This document shows positions 25,929 to 34,155 of a stretch of 64,000 nt of DNA, piece by piece (position 1 is the stretch's first letter; each line of letters opens with the position of its first letter). This DNA is from Candidatus Zhuqueibacterota bacterium. Its GTDB lineage: Bacteria; Zhuqueibacterota; Zhuqueibacteria; Residuimicrobiales; Krinioviventaceae. The stretch lies in NCBI GenBank assembly GCA_016934825.1, contig JAFGSB010000140.1:62001-126000 (forward strand), written 5' to 3'. The notes under the pieces were generated by a model, which saw only the letters and a list, made by a program, of their open reading frames with translations, searched no databases and had not been told where the DNA came from. The translations under genes and the position numbers were made by a program.

Positions 25929-26441
25929 ATGCTCGAATTCGAAACAAAAAAAGTTTCACAAAAAATCGGGGAAATACTGATCGTTGGTTCCCCGGATTCA
26001 TCCCAATCCTCTTTTCTTTATTATACTTGTCCGAAGGTCATGAAGTCCGACCAGGATATCATATTTGGTAATCTGGAGATCGAAAACAACTTTAACCTTT
26101 TTCTTTACGGAATAAGTTCAAACGGCAGTCAAAATAATATCGCCTGGGACCTGATTGCTCGAAAAATGCTGGGTTATATTATCGTATTTTACTGGTTTGA
26201 TGAAAAATCGTTTGAAACAGCCAAAAAAAATATAGATTTTCTCAGCACCAGATTCGACGCGCCAATGATTATTGCCGCCGATATTATGGACAAACCTATA
26301 CCCGTAAAAAAATCAATTGTCAATCCTTTTATTTCATTATCAAACAAGGATAAATTTACATTTTTTAACAGCACATCAGCCGATAGTGTTAAATCAGTAT
26401 TAATTTCATTGATCGACGTGGTCAGCGAGTACGCAAATTAA
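25929..26441 (+). CDS. Degenerate small-GTPase-like protein
   Basis: 170 residues, soluble. The fold resembles MglA/SRPRB-type or CvnD-type small GTPases: strand EILIVGSPDSSQSSF, a switch-region strand IFGNLEIENNFNLFLYG, then LGYIIVFYWFDEKSF and MIIAADIMDKP. The P-loop reads G20-SPDS-S25-Q26-S27, so the conserved Gly is Ser and the Lys is Gln; the DxxG and NKxD motifs are also not intact. GTP binding is therefore doubtful. It follows the second pseudo-receiver by 13 bases. Such domains accompany DUF4388/Roadblock signalling proteins in other bacteria; here there is no Roadblock partner in the window. Confidence 0.75.
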   Translation: MLEFETKKVSQKIGEILIVGSPDSSQSSFLYYTCPKVMKSDQDIIFGNLEIENNFNLFLYGISSNGSQNNIAWDLIARKMLGYIIVFYWFDEKSFETAKKNIDFLSTRFDAPMIIAADIMDKPIPVKKSIVNPFISLSNKDKFTFFNSTSADSVKSVLISLIDVVSEYAN

Positions 26442-26463
26442 CAGGAATTATAAAGTTACTGGT

Positions 26464-26811
26464 ATGATATCAACACCCAAAACAGGTCTTAAAACAACCA
26501 TTAAACTGGAAATAATGAAAAGGATAATTAAAAATCATCCCGTCAGTCTGTTAATTGATGAATTGAAACCACAGGAAATTATCCAGGTCCATCAGTTTGT
26601 ACTGGAAAAGGCGATAGAAATTGGTAAATGTGTAAAAGGAGAATCGTTTACCAAAAAGGATATTACAAAACATCTCGAGCCGTTAAACCTGGAAAAAATT
26701 GATGACTCACAGCTGGACAGCACTAATAAAAATTTGCTATTTGCACTTGAAAAAACAAAAAAACAGATTGATACAATCAGTCAAATTGTACGGGAGTATG
26801 CTCTAAGTTAA
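26464..26811 (+). CDS. Small hypothetical protein of the signalling island
   Basis: 115 residues, starting 22 bases after the degenerate GTPase gene. A central helix-rich segment (PVSLLIDELKPQEIIQVHQFVLEKAIEIGKCV) and a C-terminal segment LFALEKTKKQIDTISQIVREYAL with heptad character are suggestive of coiled-coil interaction. No family recognised. A later ATG at 26515 is possible. It is the last gene before a terminator at 26913, so the run 22843-26811 appears to be one transcription unit. Confidence 0.6.
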   Translation: MISTPKTGLKTTIKLEIMKRIIKNHPVSLLIDELKPQEIIQVHQFVLEKAIEIGKCVKGESFTKKDITKHLEPLNLEKIDDSQLDSTNKNLLFALEKTKKQIDTISQIVREYALS

Positions 26812-26912
26812 TCTGATAGAGAATTACAAACCTCATCCGAAAGCTCTTAAAAAAACAGATAAAAGAAAATTTTTCTCCAAATTATATTTTTAAAATAAAT
26901 AATACTTCTTTG

Positions 26913-26948
26913 AGCCACAGAAAGAATTTACGTCTGTGGCTTGTTTTT
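26913..26948 (+). terminator. Rho-independent terminator
   Basis: A 9-bp stem AGCCACAGA/TCTGTGGCT with an 11-base loop is followed by TGTTTTTA, about 100 bases past the last gene of the signalling run. Confidence 0.85.
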
Positions 26949-26969
26949 ATGATTTCATAAAGAACAAAT

Positions 26970-27890
26970 ATGAATTATCGGTCCAAGTATATTTTAATTT
27001 TGCTGTTCTGCTTTATTTTTTGTCTACATCATGCGCGGGCAAAACAGAGTAATAGTCAAGCAGGATTCCTGCTGCTTGAAAAAAATGACATTCGAATTAT
27101 TTATTCTCCCGCGGACTCTGCTTATGCAAAACAGGCTTTGAATATTATTGGTAAATATCTTGAAGAAATTACCGCCGATCTGCTGATAACAGAGCGAAAC
27201 ACTATAAATGTTTATATTGCCCCGACACGAAGAAATTTCCGCGACTTTCTAAGAGGACAATTACCCGACTGGACCGGCGCTTTCGCCGCTCCTTCGGAAA
27301 ACACCATGTATATCCGGTCACCGCGCTGGGATCAGGACAATGTTTTTTCTACCACGCTCATTCACGAACTTTTTCATTTACTTTTACATCAAAAAATGGG
27401 GCTTACCGAAATACCACGCTGGATGAACGAAGGATTGGCCATCTTTTACTCCGGCGATAATAAATGGATCATGAGCACGGCTATGTCCAAAGCGCTGGCA
27501 ACCCGTTCCCTGATCCCGTTGTCACAAATTGACAATGTCCTTAAATTTCATTCCGCGAAAGCGGAACTTGCCTACCAGGAAAGCTACTCAGCCGTTCAAT
27601 ATCTGCTGGCCACTTATGATATAGACGCGGTTCTGTATATACTGAATGGTCTGAAATCAAATTTAAGTCTGGATGATTGTTTCAAAAATGCAACCGGAAG
27701 TTCTTTTCGCGATTTTGAACTGGAATGGATAAACTATATTAAAAAGCATTATAAATGGACCTGGATATCCGAATTTGATAATTATATCTGGATTTTAATT
27801 ATTGTACTCTTTTTGCTTGCGGGAATACTCATTCGATTAAGAAACCGGCAAAAACTGCGGGAATGGCAAAACGAAACAGAGTCTGAATAA
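26970..27890 (+). CDS. Gluzincin (peptidase MA-like) membrane metallopeptidase
   Basis: 306 residues. An N-terminal signal sequence (MNYRSKYILILLFCFIFCLHHARA) and a C-terminal transmembrane helix (about 272-291) followed by a basic tail place the domain in the periplasm, anchored at the C-terminus. The zinc site is HELFH at 132-136 with Glu154 in WMNEGLAIF, the gluzincin arrangement of the peptidase MA-like family. Peptidase of unknown substrate. Neighbours are LPS genes; direct functional connection is not shown. Confidence 0.9.
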   Translation: MNYRSKYILILLFCFIFCLHHARAKQSNSQAGFLLLEKNDIRIIYSPADSAYAKQALNIIGKYLEEITADLLITERNTINVYIAPTRRNFRDFLRGQLPDWTGAFAAPSENTMYIRSPRWDQDNVFSTTLIHELFHLLLHQKMGLTEIPRWMNEGLAIFYSGDNKWIMSTAMSKALATRSLIPLSQIDNVLKFHSAKAELAYQESYSAVQYLLATYDIDAVLYILNGLKSNLSLDDCFKNATGSSFRDFELEWINYIKKHYKWTWISEFDNYIWILIIVLFLLAGILIRLRNRQKLREWQNETESE

Positions 27891-27930
27891 AACTTTTGTA
27901 TAAATTCCTGTAATTGTTTATATTATTGGC

Positions 27931-28818
27931 ATGAAAAAATTACAAAATCATATCGAATATTATTTGACCAGGTTAGTCAGTTCTTTTATTTTAATTCTGC
28001 CGTTAAAATGGGCCTTAACCTTCGGTAAAGGGATTGGACTTTTTGTTTATTATATCGTCCCGATTCGTAAAAAAGTGTCTGTGCAAAATTTAACAAGTGT
28101 ATTCCCGGACAAAACAAAAAAAGAAATCAACATCATCGCCCGAGACACCTATGTGAATTTCGGACAGACTATTATAGAATTCATGCGTTATCCCAGGATA
28201 ACAAAAGATTTTTTACACAAACATATAAAGTTTATAAATAAAGAAATTCTGCTTGATGCGCACGCTGCCGGTAAAGGAGCGTTATGTATGAGCGGACATT
28301 TCGGCAATTGGGAAATTATGGCCGCGGCGATCCAGGCTCTTGGGATTCAAATGATCGGCGTGGCAAAGGAACAACGTAATAAACGGATTGACAAACTGAT
28401 AATTGATTTTCGAACTCTTTTGGGTGTAGAATCGATGCAGTTGGGCATGGCATTACGCGGCGTGTTAAAGGCACTCAAAGCCAATAAATTTGTCGCAATG
28501 GTTGCTGATCAGGACGCCCACAGAGCGGGCATTTTTGTAGACTTTTTAGGCAGACCTTCATCAACAGCGACAGGCCCGGCAATTTTTGCATTAAAAACCG
28601 GTGTACCGCTAATTTTCGGCAGCGCCGTTCGTAACAAAAACGGTTGTCATACGGTTTACTTAAAAAAAATCGATTTTAGCGATCTTGAAGGCGGAGCGAC
28701 CGAGGAGAATATACGAATTTTAACACAGCGGCATGCTGCGGTTCTGGAAGAGAGTATTAAAAAATGGCCGGATCATTGGTTCTGGATGCACAAGAGATGG
28801 AAAACCAAACCCGTATAA
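27931..28818 (+). CDS. LpxL/HtrB-family lipid A acyltransferase
   Basis: 295 residues. An N-terminal membrane segment (about 13-45) then the acyltransferase motif HFGNWEIMAA (catalytic His with Glu four residues on) near residue 122, a DQDAHRAGIFVDFLGRPSSTATGP block and a C-terminal HWFWMHKRWKTKP, the family signature. Late acylation of lipid A is the family role. The gene starts 40 bases after the peptidase and is followed by two heptosyltransferase genes and tsaC, consistent with an LOS core/lipid A operon. Confidence 0.9.
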   Translation: MKKLQNHIEYYLTRLVSSFILILPLKWALTFGKGIGLFVYYIVPIRKKVSVQNLTSVFPDKTKKEINIIARDTYVNFGQTIIEFMRYPRITKDFLHKHIKFINKEILLDAHAAGKGALCMSGHFGNWEIMAAAIQALGIQMIGVAKEQRNKRIDKLIIDFRTLLGVESMQLGMALRGVLKALKANKFVAMVADQDAHRAGIFVDFLGRPSSTATGPAIFALKTGVPLIFGSAVRNKNGCHTVYLKKIDFSDLEGGATEENIRILTQRHAAVLEESIKKWPDHWFWMHKRWKTKPV

Positions 28819-28845
28819 AATTTATTTTTTGTAAAATTTTTCTTT

Positions 28846-29883
28846 ATGCAATTAAAAAAAATTCTTATAATTCAAACAGCTTTTATTGGAGATGTTATTC
28901 TGACCACCCCGCTTCTGAAGGGGGTAAAAAACGCTTACAAAAAAACGCAAATTCACATAATTGTTATTCCGGCAACAAAAAATTTACTTGGCAAAAATCC
29001 TTTTGTTGATAAAATTATAGTTTATGATAAAAGAAAGGACGATAAAGGATTAAAAGGTTTTATCCGTCTTGTCCGTCAATTGAAAAAAGAAAAATATGAT
29101 ATTGTTCTTTCTCCGCACCGCTCGATGAGGAGCGCACTGATTGCGCTTTTAACGGGCGCGAAAAAAAGGATCGGTTTTAACACAAGTGCAGGATCATTTT
29201 TATATACGGATAAAATTCATTATATTCAGACTATTCATGAAATCGACAGGAACCTGTCACTTGTTGAAGCTCTGGAAACGACAATTTCCGATCGACAGCC
29301 AAAGGTTTTTGTAGATCATCAGGATATTGAATCAGTCAAACAGCTATTAGCAACTGAAAAGATTGATACAAACAACCCTCTGATTGCCGTCGCACCGGGT
29401 TCCGTATGGTTTACAAAAAAATGGCCGGATGAATATTTTAAAGAACTGGTTAAAAAATTAGCCGGAGAAGGATATACAGTATTTTTAATCGGAGGAGACG
29501 CGGACGAACCGGATTGCCGGCACATTGTACAGGCTGCGAACGGTTCCGTTTACAACCTGGCAGGTAAACTGACGCTGAGAGAATCGGCCGCCCTTTTAAA
29601 AAAATGTAAGGTGCTGGTCAGCAATGACAGCGGCGCTTTGCATCTGGCGGTCGCGGCGGGCACTCATGTTATCGCTATTTTTGGACCGACCGTCCCGGCT
29701 TTTGGTTTTTATCCTTATGGAGAAAACCATACCATTATTGAACAAACTCTCGACTGCAGGCCATGTGGAATTCATGGCGGCCCAAAATGCCCGATCGGGA
29801 CTCATGAATGTATGAAAGCGATTAAACCATTAACCGTATTTCAATCGGTTCTTAAATATACTGACCCGGACAACAAACAATGA
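28846..29883 (+). CDS. waaF: Lipopolysaccharide heptosyltransferase II-type glycosyltransferase (GT9)
   Basis: 345 residues with GT-B fold, family 9: ILIIQTAFIGDVILTTPLLKGVK at the N-terminus, VAPGSVWFTKKWP at the domain boundary and SNDSGALHLAVAAGTHVIAIFGPT for the nucleotide-sugar site, then CRPCGIHGGPKCPIGTHECM. This is the waaF type, which adds heptose from ADP-heptose to the inner LOS core at the cytoplasmic membrane. Its stop overlaps the tsaC start (ATGA). Confidence 0.88.
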   Translation: MQLKKILIIQTAFIGDVILTTPLLKGVKNAYKKTQIHIIVIPATKNLLGKNPFVDKIIVYDKRKDDKGLKGFIRLVRQLKKEKYDIVLSPHRSMRSALIALLTGAKKRIGFNTSAGSFLYTDKIHYIQTIHEIDRNLSLVEALETTISDRQPKVFVDHQDIESVKQLLATEKIDTNNPLIAVAPGSVWFTKKWPDEYFKELVKKLAGEGYTVFLIGGDADEPDCRHIVQAANGSVYNLAGKLTLRESAALLKKCKVLVSNDSGALHLAVAAGTHVIAIFGPTVPAFGFYPYGENHTIIEQTLDCRPCGIHGGPKCPIGTHECMKAIKPLTVFQSVLKYTDPDNKQ

Positions 29884-30521
29884 ATAATGTAATTAAAATT
29901 AATCATATTACCCCCGAACACAATTTAATTTCCAATGCTGCCGGAATATTACAAAAAGGCGGTGTTATTGGTTATCCGACGGAAACCGTATACGGAATTG
30001 GCTGTAACGCTTTTGATGAAAAAGCGGTAAATCGAATTTATGACCTCAAACACCGGGATAAAAGCAACGCTCTGATTATAATTGCTGCGGATATTATCCA
30101 AATCAGCGATATTGTGGAAAGTATCCCCGATCCGGCAGAAAAATTAATCGAAAATTTCTGGCCAGGTCCGTTAACCATCGTATTTGAAATTTCCAAATCG
30201 TTAAAAGAATTTCCCTTTGGCAAATCAAAAACTATTGCCATTCGTATCCCCGACAGCCCCATTTGTCTTTCGCTCTTAAAAGTATCAGGATTCCCGATTG
30301 TCTCGACAAGCGCCAACATTACCGGTCAACCAGCGGCATCAAAAGCCTCGGAAGTTTTTAATTATTTCGGCAATCAGCTCGATTTGATTATAGACGGCGG
30401 AGAAACACCCTCACATAAACCGTCCACTGTTATTGATATCACCAAAACTCCGGCCCGGTTAATCAGGGAAGGCGCGATTACTCCCCTGGAAATCAGCACT
30501 GTCATTGACATAAATTATTAA
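29880..30521 (+). CDS. tsaC: L-threonylcarbamoyladenylate synthase
   Basis: 213 residues, YrdC/Sua5 fold: GGVIGYPTETVYGIGCNA, IYDLKHRDKSNAL, FWPGPLTIVF, IAIRIPD and STSANITGQPAASK. The protein makes threonylcarbamoyl-AMP from threonine, bicarbonate and ATP for the t6A modification of ANN-decoding tRNAs. Its start overlaps the waaF stop, so it is translated with a glycosyltransferase, a housekeeping hitch-hiker rather than a pathway partner. It lacks the C-terminal Sua5 domain. Confidence 0.93.
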   Translation: MNNVIKINHITPEHNLISNAAGILQKGGVIGYPTETVYGIGCNAFDEKAVNRIYDLKHRDKSNALIIIAADIIQISDIVESIPDPAEKLIENFWPGPLTIVFEISKSLKEFPFGKSKTIAIRIPDSPICLSLLKVSGFPIVSTSANITGQPAASKASEVFNYFGNQLDLIIDGGETPSHKPSTVIDITKTPARLIREGAITPLEISTVIDINY

Positions 30522-30530
30522 TATTAAAAT

Positions 30531-31544
30531 TTGGATACCAGCAGAATAAAACGATTTTTAGTCATCCGCACGGACCGTATTGGGGACGTTATATTATCCA
30601 CGCCGGTTTTAACCGAGATTAAAAATAATTTCGATTCTTCATTTACCGCAATGATGCTTAATCCCTATACAAAAGATGTTGTTTCCGGGCACCCCGATGT
30701 GGATAAAATTATCATTGACGACATGAATGGCATACATAAGGGTTTCAGCGGGTTAAAAAAACTGGCCGCAGAATTGAAAAAATACCGGTTCGATGCCGCA
30801 CTTTTGCTGCACCCGACGCCCAGGCTGGCATTGTTATGTTTTCTGGCCGGGATTCCTCTCAGGGTCGGCACCGGTTATCGTTATTATTCGTTTTTATTTA
30901 ACAAAAAAATTTACCAGCACCGGAAAACAAGCGGCAGGCATGAACTGGACCTGAACCTGGATTTCGTATCCGCAACTGGAGTACAGCCCGGTAAAATTAT
31001 TTTTAAATTTTTTATTCCGGATGAGGCGGAACAAAAAATCGATATGCTTTTAAGGGAAAATAACATTACCGGTCAATTTGTTGTTTTGCATCCCGGTTCC
31101 GGTGGTTCCGCCCTAGATTGGCCGCCGGAAAGTTTCGGACAGTTGGCCGCGCAAATTCAAAACAAATTAAAACTCCCGGTTGTTGCTACGGGTTCAGCCG
31201 CGGAATCCGAATTAATCGATTTAATCGAAAAGCAGACGAAAAACATACTCCGCCTGGAAGGACAGTTAAATATCAAGGAACTTGCCGCTTTACTTAAAAA
31301 ATCGTCGCTGGTTGTTGCAAACAGTACCGGGCCGTTGCACCTTGCCGTTGCAGTGGGCACGGATGTTATTGGTTTGTACTGTACAAAAACTGCCTGCGGG
31401 CCGGACAGGTGGGGACCTTACCGGCGTACGGATTCGGTTATCGCACCGCCGGAAAACGCTGAATATGAAAAAGACAATAATCCAATGCAGTTGATAACGG
31501 TTGAGCAGGTATTTCAAATGACCCGAAAAAAATTGTCAATTTGA
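30531..31544 (+). CDS. Glycosyltransferase family 9 (heptosyltransferase-like)
   Basis: 337 residues, starting at a TTG nine bases past tsaC, with no ATG nearby. GT9 pattern: FLVIRTDRIGDVILSTPVLTEIK, VLHPGSGGSALDWPPE and VVANSTGPLHLAVAVGTDVIGLYC. It lacks the Cys-rich acceptor loop of the waaF gene upstream and may add a second sugar to the core. Together with the LpxL-like acyltransferase and waaF it suggests LOS core assembly. Around 240 bases without a gene follow. Confidence 0.85.
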   Translation: MDTSRIKRFLVIRTDRIGDVILSTPVLTEIKNNFDSSFTAMMLNPYTKDVVSGHPDVDKIIIDDMNGIHKGFSGLKKLAAELKKYRFDAALLLHPTPRLALLCFLAGIPLRVGTGYRYYSFLFNKKIYQHRKTSGRHELDLNLDFVSATGVQPGKIIFKFFIPDEAEQKIDMLLRENNITGQFVVLHPGSGGSALDWPPESFGQLAAQIQNKLKLPVVATGSAAESELIDLIEKQTKNILRLEGQLNIKELAALLKKSSLVVANSTGPLHLAVAVGTDVIGLYCTKTACGPDRWGPYRRTDSVIAPPENAEYEKDNNPMQLITVEQVFQMTRKKLSI

Positions 31545-31789
31545 TATGGCCGGAGTAAAAAACTGCTTTTGGATGTTTAATAGATACAACAGTGCAACCA
31601 AAAAATATCCTGAAAATGCAGGAATGTAAAAAAACCCATAGTTACTCAAATTTTCAGGTCTTCCGGAATTTAAAATAATTAAAATACACTCATTGGTGTG
31701 ATAAAAATTTTTTATGCAAGAACACATGTAACATTACACAGGCTTATTTTATTAATTGTAAATGCATCACAAATCAACCAGGAAATAAG

Positions 31790-32209
31790 ATGGAAAACTG
31801 GAAGGACAAACTAAAAACGCTGGAACAGGAAGGGCTTTCGATAATAGTTGAAAAGAACGGTAAAATTGTATTTCAATCATACGATCCCATGCTGAAACCT
31901 TTATTTACGTGTTTAAATGAGAATAAAGAGTTATTAAACGATTCAATTGTTTTTGATAAAATTGTCGGCCGGGCCGCGGCTTACCTGTGTATAATTGGCC
32001 GGGTCAAAGAGATTTATACACCCCTGGCGAGCGAATCCGCTATGAAAGTATTGGACGAAAATAATATTAAAACAGGGGCATTAAAAACAATACCTTTGAT
32101 TAAAAACAGAGATAATTCCGATATGTGCCCGATGGAAAAATTGGCTCTGTCCTGTAAAACACCGCAGGAATTTTATAAAAAGCTTGCGGAAAAGTTGTCT
32201 CAAAAATGA
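31790..32209 (+). CDS. DUF1893 domain protein
   Basis: 139 residues. The DUF1893 signature is present: LSIIVEKNGKIVFQS, GIGRAAAYL-like KIVGRAAAYLCIIG, TPLASESAMKVLDENN and MCPMEKLAL. The family is related to YwcE/nucleotidyl-deaminase-like folds and may act in a redox or signalling role, but its reaction is unknown. A good ribosome-binding site (AGGAAATAAG) precedes the ATG. It converges with the DUF1080 gene with a single base between their stop codons. Confidence 0.78.
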   Translation: MENWKDKLKTLEQEGLSIIVEKNGKIVFQSYDPMLKPLFTCLNENKELLNDSIVFDKIVGRAAAYLCIIGRVKEIYTPLASESAMKVLDENNIKTGALKTIPLIKNRDNSDMCPMEKLALSCKTPQEFYKKLAEKLSQK

Positions 32210-32210
32210 C

Positions 32211-33203
32211 CTACAACGGCAAAATCCATATATTCCTGAACTGTACAGGATTGCCATGATCCTGCAGCATTAATCCTCCGGGGACCTTTTCATCATTTAT
32301 CATGGAAGCCCGAGTCGGGCCGGGTATTGAGACATTACTGTGAATCAATATCCCGTTGTGTTTTACCGTTATCACCGCGTCCTTTATCTTGTTCCCGTTT
32401 TGATCAAACCGGGGTTCAAAAAAAGTAATATCAAAAGTCTGCCATTCACCGGGCGGCAGACAGGCATTTTTCAACGGAGCGGCCACTTTATAAATAGCCC
32501 CGCAATAATCGTCTTTAGGTGCGAGCCCAAAACTGTCAAGGATTTGCACCTCGTATTTGCCCTGTAAGTAAACTCCGCTGTTACCTCTGGCCTGGCCGGT
32601 TTTGTCCGGCATCAAAGGTGTTATGAATTCCACATGAACCTGCTGATCTCCGAATGTCTGTTTACTGATAATATCCCCTTTGGTCACTTCCATAGCGCCG
32701 TCTATCGTCATTTTCCACTCGGCCCTTTTTTCGTTTTTCAACTCCCATGCCTCCAGATCCACACCATCAAATAAAACAACCGCTCCTTCGGGAGGCTTCG
32801 AACCCAAAGTGGAAGACTTTATAAAAACTTTTTTTAGTTCAAATGTTCCCGTTGCTTCATAACCCGAAAATGTTCCATCCATAAACGAATCGGTAATCCG
32901 GCCCTCTATATCATAGGAGCCGCCCATATCCGGGCCCAAATCAATTTTTCCATTGAAAGTCATTTCGCCGCCGGTTTTTGTACCATAAAACCGTATTTGT
33001 GGGGCATTTTCAGGGATATTCCCGATTGTTATCATTACTATACAGGAATCGTTCGCCCCGGCAATGACCTGCGCAAACAATGTGTCGGAGTTTCCGTCCA
33101 GTGTTGTATATGATCCCCGGTAATTACCATAATCCGAATCTCCGGCATACAATAAAGTCACAAACAGGAACGACAATAAAACAACATAATACGATTGTTT
33201 CAT
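32211..33203 (-). CDS. Exported DUF1080 (3-keto-disaccharide hydrolase-like) protein
   Basis: 330 residues with a signal peptide (MKQSYYVVLLSFLFVTLLYA). After an N-terminal beta-rich part (about 20-130) comes a DUF1080 domain: VVLFDGVDLEAWEL, EFITPLMPDKTGQARGNSGVYLQGKYEVQILDSFG and LQDHGNPVQFRNIWI near the end. DUF1080 is a concanavalin-like fold; some members hydrolyse 3-keto-glucosides. Periplasmic or outer-leaflet glycan binding or hydrolysis is the plausible role. It follows murB by 34 bases and ends one base before the stop of the convergent DUF1893 gene. Confidence 0.85.
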   Translation of the reverse strand: MKQSYYVVLLSFLFVTLLYAGDSDYGNYRGSYTTLDGNSDTLFAQVIAGANDSCIVMITIGNIPENAPQIRFYGTKTGGEMTFNGKIDLGPDMGGSYDIEGRITDSFMDGTFSGYEATGTFELKKVFIKSSTLGSKPPEGAVVLFDGVDLEAWELKNEKRAEWKMTIDGAMEVTKGDIISKQTFGDQQVHVEFITPLMPDKTGQARGNSGVYLQGKYEVQILDSFGLAPKDDYCGAIYKVAAPLKNACLPPGEWQTFDITFFEPRFDQNGNKIKDAVITVKHNGILIHSNVSIPGPTRASMINDEKVPGGLMLQDHGNPVQFRNIWILPL

Positions 33204-33237
33204 AGCACATATCTCCTGTAAATTAAAATGAACTTGA

Positions 33238-34155
33238 TTATTTTATAAACATGACTTCGCGTTGCAACTCGATATTAAATTTTTCAAGTACACGGTCCCT
33301 GAGAATTTTTTCCAGTTCAAGCACATCCCGGGCGGAAGCGTGACCCCTGTTATAAAAAATATTCGCATGTTTTATATGAACACCAGCGTCGCCGACAACC
33401 GTTTGTTTACTGTCTACTGCGTCAAGATAAAAAGCGGCGGGGACCGGATTCCCGTGTTCATCTTTTAAATTCTTAAAAAATGATCCGGCGGTGGAAATAC
33501 TCCAATGCGGCAATTTTTTATAACGTATGCCCCTTATCTCCCGTACTTTTCGAAGGATCTGGTTATAATCTCCCTTTTTAAATTTTAAATCCGCTTCCAA
33601 AACGATACAATTGTTCTCCTTGAGATCGGAATGCCGGTAGGCAAATTGAAAAAAATCATTTCCCACTTTTTTTACACAACCGTCCCCGGTCAGGACGCGT
33701 GCGCACTGCAGGCATTCACCGATATTTTTCCCGTATGCCCCGGCGTTACCATAAATCGCGCCGCCCACCGTTCCGGGAATTCCGGAAGAAAACTCGAATC
33801 CGGTCAAACTTTCGGCAATACAAATTCTGTTCACCCCGGACAGCGGGACGCCGCTTTCAACTCGTATGGTGGTTTCATCTAAAAGGCGGATACCGTTCAT
33901 ATTATTGATTACGACTAATCCCCTGAATCCCTCATCGGCAAAAAAAACATTTGTCCCGTGCCCAAGAACAAGGAACCGGACATGTGCGTCCTTACAGATG
34001 TGATACAATTCGATAAATTTCTGCTGATCCTTTATGACTGTGAGGTAATCGGCATTTCCGCCAATTTTTATATTGGTATAAAAGGCAAGAGATTCATTCC
34101 GCAAAATATTAAATTTTGAAATGATCTCTTTATGCAAATATCCAGTTTTCGTCAC
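33238..34155 (-). CDS. murB: UDP-N-acetylenolpyruvoylglucosamine reductase
   Basis: 305 residues, cytoplasmic flavoprotein: FAD_binding_4 fold with TNIKIGGNADYL, LVLGHGTNVFFADEGFRG and SSGIPGTVGGAIYGNAGAYGKNI, and the C-terminal catalytic domain with GSFFKNL (the Ser that donates a proton) and FYNRGHASARDVLELEK. It reduces the enolpyruvyl group of UDP-GlcNAc-enolpyruvate to form UDP-MurNAc. The gene overlaps murA by the ATGA junction, so the two first committed steps are coupled. Confidence 0.95.
   Translation of the reverse strand: MTKTGYLHKEIISKFNILRNESLAFYTNIKIGGNADYLTVIKDQQKFIELYHICKDAHVRFLVLGHGTNVFFADEGFRGLVVINNMNGIRLLDETTIRVESGVPLSGVNRICIAESLTGFEFSSGIPGTVGGAIYGNAGAYGKNIGECLQCARVLTGDGCVKKVGNDFFQFAYRHSDLKENNCIVLEADLKFKKGDYNQILRKVREIRGIRYKKLPHWSISTAGSFFKNLKDEHGNPVPAAFYLDAVDSKQTVVGDAGVHIKHANIFYNRGHASARDVLELEKILRDRVLEKFNIELQREVMFIK

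Noticed and set aside
25929-26441. MglA-type active GTPase
   Set aside because: The fold is similar, but the P-loop has SQ in place of GK and the other G motifs are not intact, so it was called degenerate instead.
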